From Actinomycetales bacterium (GTDB lineage Bacteria; Actinomycetota; Actinomycetes; Actinomycetales; Dermatophilaceae): DNA of 64,000 nt. Below the pieces are notes generated by a model, which was given only the letters and a program-made list of their open reading frames with translations, ran no database searches and was not told the DNA's origin. Shown in pieces: positions 16,634 through 24,768 of this stretch (position 1 is the first letter of the stretch; every line of letters starts with the position of its first letter). The translations under genes were made by a program, and so were the position numbers. Where the stretch lies: NCBI GenBank assembly GCA_016710385.1, contig JADJVX010000017.1, positions 868,001 to 932,000 of the forward strand, given 5' to 3'.

Positions 16634-17785
16634 ATGGCAGCGACGCGGCTGATGCCCTCCGAGGAGTCCCAGGCACTCATCGAGATGACTCGGGAGGTAT
16701 GCCGTAAGGAGCTTGCTCCGCGCGTCGACGCCTTTGAGCGCGAGGGTGGATTCCCCGAGCATGCGTTCCGCACCCTCGGCGAGCTGGGGCTGCTGTCGCT
16801 GCCCTACCCCGAGGAGTTCGGCGGCGGGGGGCAGCCCTACGAGGTCTACCTGCAGGTCGTCGAAGAGATCGCGACCGTGTGGATGAGCGTGGCCGTCGGT
16901 GTGAGCGTGCACGCGCTCACCTGCTATCCGGTGGCCGAATACGGCACCGACGAGCAGCGGGAACGCCTGCTGCCCGACATGCTCAGTGGGGCCTGGCTGG
17001 GCGGCTACTGCCTGTCCGAGGCCGATTCGGGCAGCGACGTCGGCTCGATGGCGACGCGGGCCGACCGTGACGGTGACGGCTACCGGTTGCACGGGGCCAA
17101 GATGTGGATCTCGCATGCCGGTCACGCCAACTTCTACACGACCTTCGCCCGCACCTCCGACGACGGCTCGCACGGCTTGACCTGCTTCGTCGTCCCGGCC
17201 GACGCGCCGGGGCTGAGCTTCGGCAAGCCCGAGGACAAGATGGGCCTGCACGGTGATCCGGTGGCCCAGGTGATCTTCGACGACACCCCCGTGTCGGCCG
17301 ACCGCCGCGTCGGTGCCGAAGGGCAGGGTATGCCGATCGCGCTCCACGCTCTGGACAATGGGCGTCTCGGGATTGCCGCTGCCGCAACGGGATTGGCGCA
17401 GTCCGCGCTTAATGTCGCGACGGCATACGCGAAGGAGCGCAAGCAGTTCGGGCGGGCCATCGCCGACTTCCAGGGGCTGGCCTTCCTGCTGGCCGACATG
17501 GAGGCGTCCGTGACGTCAGCGCGGGCCACCTACTTGCACGCGGCGCGGCTCAAGGATGCCGGCCGGCCCTATACGAAAGAGGCGTCGGTGGCCAAGCTGG
17601 TCGCCACCGATGCGGCGATGCGCGTGACCACCGACGCCGTGCAGGTGCTCGGCGGCTATGGCTACACCCGCGACTTCCCCGTCGAGCGCTTCATGCGTGA
17701 GGCCAAGGTCACCCAGATCTTCGAGGGCACCAACCAGATCCAGCGACTGGTCATCTCGCGCCAGTTGCTGCGCGAGAGAGGCTGA
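16634..17785 (+). CDS. acyl-CoA dehydrogenase
   Basis: A 383-residue flavoenzyme of the acyl-CoA dehydrogenase family. The flavin/substrate signature GYCLSEADSGSDVGSM is near residues 122-137. The C-terminal signature QVLGGYGYTRDFPVERFMR and the catalytic-base segment IFEGTNQIQR sit near 340-370. It catalyses alpha,beta-dehydrogenation of acyl-CoA with FAD, passing electrons to ETF. It starts at ATG 16634 and is followed at 4 nt by an SDR of the 3-hydroxyacyl-CoA dehydrogenase type, so the two probably catalyse successive beta-oxidation or branched-chain degradation steps. The chain-length preference is not visible. Confidence 0.92.
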   Translation: MAATRLMPSEESQALIEMTREVCRKELAPRVDAFEREGGFPEHAFRTLGELGLLSLPYPEEFGGGGQPYEVYLQVVEEIATVWMSVAVGVSVHALTCYPVAEYGTDEQRERLLPDMLSGAWLGGYCLSEADSGSDVGSMATRADRDGDGYRLHGAKMWISHAGHANFYTTFARTSDDGSHGLTCFVVPADAPGLSFGKPEDKMGLHGDPVAQVIFDDTPVSADRRVGAEGQGMPIALHALDNGRLGIAAAATGLAQSALNVATAYAKERKQFGRAIADFQGLAFLLADMEASVTSARATYLHAARLKDAGRPYTKEASVAKLVATDAAMRVTTDAVQVLGGYGYTRDFPVERFMREAKVTQIFEGTNQIQRLVISRQLLRERG

Positions 17786-17789
17786 TTCG

Positions 17790-18554
17790 ATGCAGATCAC
17801 CGACAAGACCGTCGCCGTCGTCACAGGCGGCGCCTCGGGATTGGGCGGCGCGACGGTGCGACGCCTCGCCGCCGACGGAGCCAAGGTCGTCATCCTCGAC
17901 CTGCCAAGCTCTCCCGGCGCCGAACTGGCTGCCGAACTGGGCGACGCGGTGCGCTTTGCGCCGACCGACGTGCGCGACGAGGCGCAGGTGCAGGCGGCCA
18001 TCGACATCGCTCGCGAGCTCGGTGAGCTGCGCATCGCGGTGACCTGCGCCGGCGTCGCCACCCCCGGGCGAGTCATCGGACGCAGCGGCCCGCTCCCCCT
18101 GGACACCTATCGCAGCGTCATCGAGATCAACCTCATCGGCACCTTCAACGTGCTGCGCCTGGCCGCCGCCGCGATGCTCGACAACGACCCGGTCGACGGC
18201 GACCGCGGGGTCATCGTCATGACCGCGAGCATCGCGGCCTTCGACGGGCAGGTGGGCCAGGCGGCATACGCATCGAGCAAGGGCGGGGTCGTCGGACTCA
18301 CGCTGTCGGCCGCCCGCGACCTGGCCGACAAGTTCGTGCGCGTCGTGACCATTGCGCCGGGCACCTTCATGACCCCCATGCTCGCTGGCCTGCCCGAGGC
18401 CACCAAGGCCTCCCTCGGCGCGCAGGTGCCCCACCCAGCACGGCTGGGCGATCCGGCCGAGTATGCCGCGCTGGTGCGGCACATCGTCGACAACCAGATG
18501 CTCAACGGCGAGGTCATCCGCCTCGACGGCGCGCTGCGGATGCCGCCCCGCTAG
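17790..18554 (+). CDS. SDR-family 3-hydroxyacyl-CoA dehydrogenase-like oxidoreductase
   Basis: A 254-residue classical short-chain dehydrogenase. The nucleotide motif TGGASGLGGA is at residues 11-20 (TGxxxGxG). Asp after the second strand (VVILDLPSS) implies NAD(H). The active site shows Ser in MTASIAAFDGQ, and Tyr/Lys in YASSKGG. The overall sequence resembles the type-2 3-hydroxyacyl-CoA dehydrogenase/HSD17B10 group. It is directly downstream of the acyl-CoA dehydrogenase, with a 4-nt gap, and the unit ends at the hairpin 18586-18612. Joint action in acyl-CoA degradation is inferred from the gene pair. Confidence 0.9.
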   Translation: MQITDKTVAVVTGGASGLGGATVRRLAADGAKVVILDLPSSPGAELAAELGDAVRFAPTDVRDEAQVQAAIDIARELGELRIAVTCAGVATPGRVIGRSGPLPLDTYRSVIEINLIGTFNVLRLAAAAMLDNDPVDGDRGVIVMTASIAAFDGQVGQAAYASSKGGVVGLTLSAARDLADKFVRVVTIAPGTFMTPMLAGLPEATKASLGAQVPHPARLGDPAEYAALVRHIVDNQMLNGEVIRLDGALRMPPR

Positions 18555-18585
18555 CGGCCATCCCGGGCCGTGCCGGACGCTCGTC

Positions 18586-18612
18586 GTCGGCGTGTCCAGC
18601 CGACACGCCGAC
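18586..18612 (+). terminator. hairpin terminator after SDR gene
   Basis: A perfect 11-bp stem, GTCGGCGTGTC (18586-18596) with GACACGCCGAC (18602-18612), and loop CAGCC, followed by an A-rich AAAATC. Confidence 0.8.
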
Positions 18613-18855
18613 AAAATCAGGATTGGTCGAGGATATTTCGGCCCACCCCTTGCGGACCCGCCGGAACCGAAGTAGAACTGTTCTACGCACTCCTGCAAGG
18701 GAATGCGATCGGAAGGCAAACGAGGTTCCACGCTCCGGGAGCAATCCCGCAGTCCGACAGGACGACGTCGGAGAGCCAGCCGCGCCGGCCGAGTTCACAT
18801 CGGCGTCACGATGCGGACGCACGAGGCCCCGCCAACTCATACTTGGCGGGGCCTC
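18613..18855 (+). ncRNA. candidate structured small RNA or leader between two terminators
   Basis: This interval has no plausible ORF but shows ordered pairing. CCCTTGC (18647-18653) pairs with GCAAGGG (18695-18701), enclosing the hairpin GTAGAA/TTCTAC (18672-18677, 18681-18686). TCCGAC/GTCGGA (18753-18758, 18767-18772) follows. It ends in a perfect 13-bp terminator at 18823-18855. A possible -10, GATATT, lies near 18632. It does not match the riboswitch consensus sequences I know (cobalamin, glycine, c-di-AMP). It could be an independent sRNA or an attenuated leader of the sigma-factor gene 165 nt downstream. The boundaries are estimates. Confidence 0.35.
18823..18855 (+). terminator. hairpin terminator of the structured region
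   Basis: A perfect 13-bp stem, GAGGCCCCGCCAA (18823-18835) with TTGGCGGGGCCTC (18843-18855), and loop CTCATAC, followed by ACCCTTTGT. No coding gene ends before it, which argues for a non-coding transcript. Confidence 0.8.
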
Positions 18856-19020
18856 ACCCTTTGTACCGCGTTCTGCGGCTGAGGCCGCGCATTACCGCGG
18901 CGTGTCGAGCCGGCCGTGGTAAACGCCACCCCCGGGGGGTCGGGCAACCTCGACGCCCTCGTGGGGATCTCTGGGATATGGCCAGCCCGAGCTTGACCCA
19001 CCCGCAGACCGGGGGCTGGA

Positions 19021-19584
19021 ATGGCTCGTGCTGACACCCGGCGCGACACCGAATTCGCCGAGTGGTTCCTGGCCCGCCGCGGTCGGCTGCTGCGCACGGC
19101 ATACCTGCTGGTCGCAGACCCCGACCTGGCCGAAGACCTCGTCCAGGAGACCGCGGCCAACCTCTATCTCGCGTGGGATCGCCTCGACGCGTCGGGGGCC
19201 GTCGACGCCTACGCCCGCACCACCCTCGTCAATCAAGCCCGCAAGCTGTGGCGCCGACCCTGGTGGAAGCGCGAACGCACCGTCGAGCGCCTGCCCGAGC
19301 CGATCCCGGCCGACGCGATGTGGCCCGAGCACGATCAGGGCGCTGATCCGGCGAGCCGGCCGGACGTCACTGAGCACGATGCCCTGTGGCGGATGGTCGG
19401 CGAGTTGCCGACCCGCATGCGCGCAGTCCTCGTGCTGCGCTACTACGAGGACCTGTCCGAGGCCGAGATCGCTGCCGTGCTGGGCGTGAGCCAGGGCACG
19501 GTCAAGTCGCAAGCGAGCAAGGCGCTGGCCCATCTTCGTGCTGCCCTCCCTCACCACCCCGAACTGACCCGGGAGTCCGGATGA
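19021..19584 (+). CDS. SigE-family RNA polymerase sigma factor (ECF type)
   Basis: A 187-residue group IV sigma factor. Region 2 is RLLRTAYLLVADPDLAEDLVQE (split here by motif: core AEDLVQETAANLYLAWDRL near residues 38-56). Region 4 is LPTRMRAVLVLRYYEDLSE with the HTH AEIAAVLGVSQGTVKSQASK near 150-170. The pattern is that of the actinobacterial SigE-family/ECF41-like small factors. The downstream gene overlaps its stop codon and encodes a single-pass membrane protein, the expected position for an anti-sigma factor. The upstream 165 nt holds no obvious self-recognised ECF promoter. Confidence 0.9.
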   Translation: MARADTRRDTEFAEWFLARRGRLLRTAYLLVADPDLAEDLVQETAANLYLAWDRLDASGAVDAYARTTLVNQARKLWRRPWWKRERTVERLPEPIPADAMWPEHDQGADPASRPDVTEHDALWRMVGELPTRMRAVLVLRYYEDLSEAEIAAVLGVSQGTVKSQASKALAHLRAALPHHPELTRESG

Positions 19585-20954
19585 CCCGCCCGATGCCCCC
19601 TTCCCCGCTCACCCCACCGGAGCAGGCCCTCGAGGAGCTCTTCGCCGCTCGGGCCCGGCGCATGCCCGAGGACGGCCTGACGGTCACCGCCGTCCTGGGC
19701 CGGGCGACCACCTTGCGCCGCCGCCGCACGGCATACCGGAGTTCGGTGGCTCTCGTCGCCGTCCTGGCTGCGATCCCGATGGGCACCGAACTGGCCCACC
19801 GACTCGGCGTGCCCCCCGCCACCTCGGTCGTCGCGGGTACGGCGACGGCAACCGGGTCTGCGACAGTGTCGAGCACGTCGACCGCATCGACCGGGCCGTT
19901 CGGACCGCGCGTGACGTGGGCGACGACTCTCGCCGGCGATCTCGCGTCCCGACGGATCGAATTGACCATGACCGGTCTGCGCCGGGGCGCCGACCTTGCG
20001 GTCCCCTACGTCACGGACCCCGCCGCTTGGCGGATCGTGCCCCCGACCGGCGCGCCGATCACGCTGCCTGGGCTACCTGTGGCGCAGGGTCGGTATGGCG
20101 CACCGGTGCGGGTCTCGGGCGGGTGGCTGGTGCCGAACTATCGCCCCAATGGGGTGTCCGCCGAGCTGGTGCGGATCGCCGACGACGGCCGGGTCGTCGG
20201 GCGCAGCGTCGGAGGCGCGCTCGCAGCGAGCACCGACGGGCGCACCGTGGCTTACACCTGGGCCGGACGCCTGATCCGCGAATCCGTCCTCGACGGCGCC
20301 CAGGTGACGGCCGAGTTCCCGGCCGGTGAGGTCTCCGATGTCGCCGTCCTTGATGACGGCACGGTCTATCTGCACGACCAGACCGGCGGGAAGGTGACGG
20401 AGTACCGGTGGCGGGTGGGTGAGGGCGTCACCGAGTGGCCAGGGCATGGCTACCTGCGTGGCGCCTGGAGTGGAAACACCGTGCTGCGCGACACGATGGA
20501 CGCCGTCCCGTGCTCTGCCCTGCTGGCCGCTGACACCGAGACGTCGCAGGTGCGCAGCTGCGCACGGTTCATCAAGGCGCTGTCCCCTGACGGTCGCTAC
20601 GCATGGGTGAGCGGGCAGCAGGCGGGCGGCTATGAGAGCGGGCCGGGTGGCATTGCCGACCTGGTGACCGGGCAGATGGTGCTCGACCTGGTCACCACTG
20701 CGGACGGGGCTCCCCAGATCCTTGGGCAGGTCTGGGAGGACTCCACGCACGTCCTGCTCGTGACGACCCAGACGGCCGCCCAGAGCACTGCGACGAGCGG
20801 CGCCACGGGTGCCACCGGCGCCACCGGCGCCACCGGCGCCAACCGGTGGACGGTCCTGCGGCTCGGGGTCGACGGCACTCTGGAACTCGCGACAGATGTC
20901 GTGACCGGTGGCGACACGTCGCAGTTCGATCTCGGCCGGGAGGTTCCGACCTGA
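19581..20954 (+). CDS. membrane-anchored protein coupled to sigma factor (putative anti-sigma or sensor)
   Basis: A 457-residue protein starting at ATG 19581, overlapping the sigma-factor stop by 4 nt. Residues 1-50 are cytoplasmic, acidic then Arg-rich; one membrane span follows at about 53-72 (SSVALVAVLAAIPMG). The remaining ~380 residues are extracytoplasmic with repeated W/G/T strand patterns suggesting a beta-propeller-like fold. No zinc anti-sigma motif is present. Near the C-terminus, 9-nt GCCACCGGC repeats (20808-20838) encode a GATGATGATGA stretch that could vary by slippage. Translational coupling and topology favour a role in sensing envelope state and restraining the sigma factor, but this is inference. 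Confidence 0.7.
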   Translation: MTRPMPPSPLTPPEQALEELFAARARRMPEDGLTVTAVLGRATTLRRRRTAYRSSVALVAVLAAIPMGTELAHRLGVPPATSVVAGTATATGSATVSSTSTASTGPFGPRVTWATTLAGDLASRRIELTMTGLRRGADLAVPYVTDPAAWRIVPPTGAPITLPGLPVAQGRYGAPVRVSGGWLVPNYRPNGVSAELVRIADDGRVVGRSVGGALAASTDGRTVAYTWAGRLIRESVLDGAQVTAEFPAGEVSDVAVLDDGTVYLHDQTGGKVTEYRWRVGEGVTEWPGHGYLRGAWSGNTVLRDTMDAVPCSALLAADTETSQVRSCARFIKALSPDGRYAWVSGQQAGGYESGPGGIADLVTGQMVLDLVTTADGAPQILGQVWEDSTHVLLVTTQTAAQSTATSGATGATGATGATGANRWTVLRLGVDGTLELATDVVTGGDTSQFDLGREVPT

Positions 20955-21149
20955 CTCTGACGGCCTCGACCCGAGCTGTGGCCGGGCAACCTTCCTGGAC
21001 TGCGATGGATCTTCAGGGGTGGAGGGTGCACGCAGCACCGGCGACGCGACGCCGACCCAGTGTCGGCGAGTGCGCAGCCCACCGAAGCAGACCGAACAGC
21101 CCACCTCATTGCCACCGCTTGACAGAGCACACCGCCACAGGAGCCCGAC

Positions 21150-21884
21150 ATGGCAACCGCCACGATTCCCCTTGCCAGCCACCAGCACACCCGCCGCACC
21201 GTTCGGTTCCTCGTCGCCGCAGCTGTGCTCCCCGTGGCACTCGTCGGGTGCGGGACGGCCTCGGGGCCGGTCGGCGGAGCGTCCCCGACCGGCGCCACCC
21301 CGTCGATCACCGTGCCGGCTTCCCGGACTGCGACGCCTCAGACCTCGGCCCCACAGATTTCGGGGGCTGCGAGGACTCCGACGGCCCCCGACTCGACCCC
21401 CACTGTTGGCTCGACCGGCTCTGCGTCGGGGCTGGGCGACCTGTCCAGGCTGACCCTGGACGGCATCGGCAACCTCCGCCTCGGGCTCACCCAGGATCAA
21501 GCGCTGAAGCTCGGCGCTCTGGTCAACAGCCCGGGGGCCTGCGAGGGCGACCTCGCGATGGCGCCTGTGCTCGCCAGTGCCGGCATCGGACTCACCTTCT
21601 CCCGACGCACCGACGGGTCACAGGTCCTGGCCATGATCACCGTGAGCAAGCCTGGCGTGCGCCTCAACGGTCGGGGTGAGGTCGGCCTCAACGAGGGCGA
21701 GATTCGCGCCGCGCTCGACGGCAAACTGATCTCCGGCCAGCTCACCACCGAGGCCCGGGGCCTGGTGCCCATCCTCGTCCTCGCCGGGCAGAACACCGAG
21801 GTCCAGGTCCTTTTCGACTCCACCAGGGTGACGATGTTCCAGCTGCGCAAGGCCGGGGAACGGTTCGCCTGGGACGGTTGCTGA
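21150..21884 (+). CDS. putative lipoprotein of unknown function
   Basis: A 244-residue exported protein. A basic N-terminus, hydrophobic run and lipobox ALVGC (Cys near residue 34) predict a diacylglyceryl-anchored lipoprotein. Residues ~35-95 are a Ser/Thr/Pro/Ala-rich tether; the C-terminal ~145 residues form a compact domain with an LTLDGIGNLRLGLTQDQALK start and two Cys. It follows the sigma/anti-sigma pair by 195 nt and may belong to that envelope-response locus. I cannot assign a family. A 52-bp tandem repeat begins 30 nt after its stop. Confidence 0.75.
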   Translation: MATATIPLASHQHTRRTVRFLVAAAVLPVALVGCGTASGPVGGASPTGATPSITVPASRTATPQTSAPQISGAARTPTAPDSTPTVGSTGSASGLGDLSRLTLDGIGNLRLGLTQDQALKLGALVNSPGACEGDLAMAPVLASAGIGLTFSRRTDGSQVLAMITVSKPGVRLNGRGEVGLNEGEIRAALDGKLISGQLTTEARGLVPILVLAGQNTEVQVLFDSTRVTMFQLRKAGERFAWDGC

Positions 21885-21913
21885 GCGCCGTCGGCCGTCG
21901 CAGACTCCGGTAT

Positions 21914-22144
21914 GCCGGGAGACTTTCCAACTCGGCGACAAACCCGCCCGCGCAGCCGCCGCCACGCCGGGAAACCTTCCGACCCGCCGACAAACCCGCA
22001 CGCCCAGACTCCGGTATGCCGGGAAACCTTCCGACCCGCCGACAAACCCGCCCGCCAAGCCGTCGCCACGCCGGGAAACCTTCCGACCCGCCGACGAACC
22101 CGCACGCTCAGCCGTCGCCAGCCCAGGAAACCTTCGGACGCGCC
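21914..22144. repeat. 52-bp tandem repeat, four full units plus a partial
   Basis: Units begin at 21914, 21966, 22018 and 22070, with a shortened unit from 22122. The first ~34 bp of each (starting GCCGGGAAACCTTCCGACCC) are almost constant; the last ~18 bp vary more. Two units end in the dispersed octamer (at 21910 and 22014). The array lies between the convergent lipoprotein and cobT genes. The period is not a multiple of 3, so it is not coding repeat. Confidence 0.93.
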
Positions 22145-23212
22145 TCAATCCTCCCGGCTCGACACTCCCGCCGAGTCGAAGGTCGCGACCTCGCCGAGCA
22201 TCCGAGCGGCCGCCTGCACGATCGGCACCGCCAGGACCCCGCCAGTGCCTTCGCCCAACCGCAGGTCGAGTTCCAGCAGCGGCTGCAGCCCCAGCGCCGC
22301 CAACGCCACCCGCGCGCCGGGCTCACTCGAGCGGTGCCCTGCCACGAGGTATGCCGTGACGCCGGGACACAGCGCCCGCGCCGCGAGGGCCGCCGAGCCG
22401 GCGATCACCCCGTCGAGCAACACCGGCGTCCGCCGGGCAGCCGCGCCCAGCAGCAAGCCCGCCAACGCCGCGTGCTCCAGCCCGCCGAAGGCGGCCAGCA
22501 CCCCGATCGGGTCGGTCGGGTCCGGCTTATGCCGGGCCAGCCCGGACCGGATCACTGCCACCTTGTGCGCCACCATCCGGGCGTCGCTGCCCGCACCCGC
22601 CCCGGTGACATCGGCGGGGTCAGCGCCGGTGAAGGCCGCGATGAGCGCGGCCGACGCCGTCGTGTTGCCGATGCCTAGGTCTCCGGTGACGAGCAGCCGG
22701 TCCCCCGCGCCTACGCGGTCGTCGGCCAGGGCGATTCCCACCTCGATCGCCGCCACCGCTTCGTCGCGGGTCAACGCGGGCTCACGACTGAAGTCGCGGG
22801 TCCCGCTGCGGATCCGCCGTTGCACCACACCCTCCGGGAACAGCAACGGCGCCGCGACCCCCACGTCGACGACCTCGACGGCCGCCCCCACCTGGCGGGC
22901 CAGCGCGTTGACCACCGCTCCCCCGGAGGCCACATTGGCGACCATCTGCACGGTCACTTCCTGCGGCCACGGTGACACCCCCTGGGCGTGCACCCCGTGG
23001 TCGCCGGCCATGACGACGACGGTCACCGGTGCCGGGATGGGAGGTGGGCACACGGCATACACGCCGGCGAGCTGGTGCGAGAGCGCCTCGAGCCGCCCCA
23101 TCGAACCGGCCGGCTTGGTCAGCCGCGCCTGCCGATCGATGGCCGCTGCGAGCGCACCGGAGTCCGCGGGTGAGACGGCCGAGCAGGTCCTGTGGATAAC
23201 GTCAGAGGGCAC
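22145..23212 (-). CDS. cobT: nicotinate-nucleotide--dimethylbenzimidazole phosphoribosyltransferase
   Basis: A 355-residue CobT enzyme, which makes alpha-ribazole phosphate from nicotinate mononucleotide and DMB for the lower cobalamin ligand. Conserved features are KPAGSMGRLEALSHQLAGVY near residues 28-47, VVVMAGDHGVHAQGVS, the glycine-rich LGIGNTTASAAL, and GAGAGSDARMVAHK. The catalytic Glu expected near the C-terminus lies in LRLGEGTGG. I use GTG 23212; upstream in-frame sequence is antisense cobU. It is divergent from cobU across 27 nt, completing the nucleotide-loop assembly set. Confidence 0.93.
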   Translation of the reverse strand: MPSDVIHRTCSAVSPADSGALAAAIDRQARLTKPAGSMGRLEALSHQLAGVYAVCPPPIPAPVTVVVMAGDHGVHAQGVSPWPQEVTVQMVANVASGGAVVNALARQVGAAVEVVDVGVAAPLLFPEGVVQRRIRSGTRDFSREPALTRDEAVAAIEVGIALADDRVGAGDRLLVTGDLGIGNTTASAALIAAFTGADPADVTGAGAGSDARMVAHKVAVIRSGLARHKPDPTDPIGVLAAFGGLEHAALAGLLLGAAARRTPVLLDGVIAGSAALAARALCPGVTAYLVAGHRSSEPGARVALAALGLQPLLELDLRLGEGTGGVLAVPIVQAAARMLGEVATFDSAGVSSRED

Positions 23213-23227
23213 CTGGCCATCCTGCCC

Positions 23228-23239
23228 TAGCCTGACCAC
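23228..23239 (+). promoter_or_regulatory. leaderless -10 of cobU
   Basis: TAGCCT (23228-23233) stands 6 nt before the GTG at 23240, a leaderless arrangement. Only 27 nt separate the divergent cobT and cobU starts, so no cobalamin riboswitch fits here. Confidence 0.5.
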
Positions 23240-23890
23240 GTGTCCATCTCCTTCGTCCTGGGCGGCGTCCGCAGCGGCAAGAGCCGGTATGCCGAGGCCC
23301 TGCTGTCCTATCGTTACGACGTCACCTACCTCGCCGCCGGGGCGCGCCCGGCCGACCCGGTCGCCGACCCGGAGTGGGCAGCGCGGGTGGCCTTCCACCA
23401 GGCCAGCCGGCAGAAGTCGTGGACCACGATCGAGACGACCGACCTCGTGGCCCAGCTGCGGGCACCCGGCGGGCCGCTGCTCATCGACTGCCTCGGCACC
23501 TGGCTGACCGCGATCATCGACCGGGCCGGCGCCTGGGACAGCCCCCAGGCGGCCGCCCTCATGGCGCATCGGGAGGGCACGGCGCTGCTGGCCGCGCTGC
23601 AGCAGACCACGCGTCGGGTCGTTGTCGTGAGCAATGAAGTCGGGCTCTCCTTGGTGCCGTTGACACCGTCGGGGCGGGTCTTCCAGGACGAGTTGGGTCG
23701 GCTCAACGCCCGCGTCGCCGACGTGTCCGACTACGTCTTCCTCGTCGTGGCCGGTCGGGTGCTCGACCTGTCGACGACCCCACGGGTCGACCTGCAGAAG
23801 GGGCTCGAGTGGAGCGTGCAGGACGCTCCGCCCCGCGCAGCGCCGCTGCAGGATGCCCCGCTCAACCCGACGCCCCAGGATGCCCGGTGA
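23240..23890 (+). CDS. cobU: adenosylcobinamide kinase / guanylyltransferase
   Basis: A 216-residue bifunctional CobU/CobP enzyme. The P-loop GGVRSGKSRYAE is at residues 8-19. The guanylylation region follows, with DCLGTWLTAII near 83-93 and VVVSNEVGLSLVP near 130-142, both family hallmarks. It phosphorylates adenosylcobinamide and converts it to AdoCbi-GDP. The final ~25 residues are a Pro/Ala-rich extension with a repeated QDAP unit. It overlaps cobS by 4 nt (GTGA), so the two are translationally coupled. Confidence 0.93.
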   Translation: MSISFVLGGVRSGKSRYAEALLSYRYDVTYLAAGARPADPVADPEWAARVAFHQASRQKSWTTIETTDLVAQLRAPGGPLLIDCLGTWLTAIIDRAGAWDSPQAAALMAHREGTALLAALQQTTRRVVVVSNEVGLSLVPLTPSGRVFQDELGRLNARVADVSDYVFLVVAGRVLDLSTTPRVDLQKGLEWSVQDAPPRAAPLQDAPLNPTPQDAR

Positions 23891-24663
23891 TCGACGCCTG
23901 GCGCTTGGCCGTGGGCACGCTCACCGCGCTCCCGACTCGCCCGCCTGCACACGTCACTGCCACCACCGCCGGTCGCGCGATGCTGCTGGCCCCGGTCGCG
24001 ACCGCGCCGCTCGCGCTCGGGGTCGCGGTGGGCTGGGGCACCCTGCGCCTGGCTGACCTGCCGGCGCTGCTCGTCGCCGCCCTGGTGCTCGGCGGACTCG
24101 CGCTGGCGACCCGGGGCCTGCACCTGGACGGACTGGCCGACACCTGCGACGGCCTCGCGGCCAGCTACGACCGATCGCGCGCTCTGGCCGTGATGCGCAG
24201 CGGAGACGTCGGTCCCGCGGGAGTCGCCGCGGTCGTCCTGACCCTGCTGGTCCAGGCCACTGCCCTGGCAGCGTTGCTCAGCAGCCCACCCGGAGCCGCA
24301 CTCGCCGGGGTCGCGGTGCTGACCAGCCGGCATACCCTCGCGTGGTGTTGCCGCACCGGCATCCCTGCCGCGCGGCCCGAGGGGCTCGGCGCCACGGTCG
24401 CGGGCACGGTCGCGAGCCGGTATGCCGTGGGGTCGGCTCTGCTGCTCGGCGCCCTCGCGGGGGCGACGGTCCAGGTGCTCGGTATGCCGTTCTGGACCGG
24501 GCCCGCCGTGGTTGCCGCGGGCATCGTCACGGCGTGGACGTTGCTGGCGCGAGCCCGTCGCCGGTTGGGCGGGGTCACCGGCGACGTGCTCGGAGCGAGT
24601 GTCGAGCTGTCCCTGACCGCCGCTCTCGTGGCCGGGACGCTCGCTGCGGCAGTGCTGCGCTGA
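23887..24663 (+). CDS. cobS: adenosylcobinamide-GDP ribazoletransferase
   Basis: A 258-residue integral membrane CobS with about six or seven spans. The metal/substrate motif GLHLDGLADTCDGL is near residues 78-91 and the following MRSGDVGPAGV block is the family signature. It joins AdoCbi-GDP to alpha-ribazole to give adenosylcobalamin. It starts at GTG 23887, overlapping the cobU stop. With cobT and cobU it gives a complete late pathway; corrin-ring genes are not in the window, so salvage of cobinamide is at least possible. Confidence 0.93.
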   Translation: MIDAWRLAVGTLTALPTRPPAHVTATTAGRAMLLAPVATAPLALGVAVGWGTLRLADLPALLVAALVLGGLALATRGLHLDGLADTCDGLAASYDRSRALAVMRSGDVGPAGVAAVVLTLLVQATALAALLSSPPGAALAGVAVLTSRHTLAWCCRTGIPAARPEGLGATVAGTVASRYAVGSALLLGALAGATVQVLGMPFWTGPAVVAAGIVTAWTLLARARRRLGGVTGDVLGASVELSLTAALVAGTLAAAVLR

Positions 24664-24768
24664 GCCACCCGACTCGGCCTGAACGACATGGGACTGGTCT
24701 TGAGCAAACCTGGGCGATCACGCTGGGCAGAACCATCTGGAGCGACGAGCGGTGGGATGGTTGGGCCT

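Noticed and set aside
18613..18855. Cobalamin or other known riboswitch
   Set aside because: The core consensus of the B12 riboswitch is missing, the downstream gene is a sigma factor, and no cobalamin gene follows. Kept only as a structured RNA candidate.
21914..22144. CRISPR array
   Set aside because: The conserved part is ~34 bp but the 'spacers' are only ~18 bp and resemble each other; there are no cas genes. It is a plain 52-bp tandem repeat.
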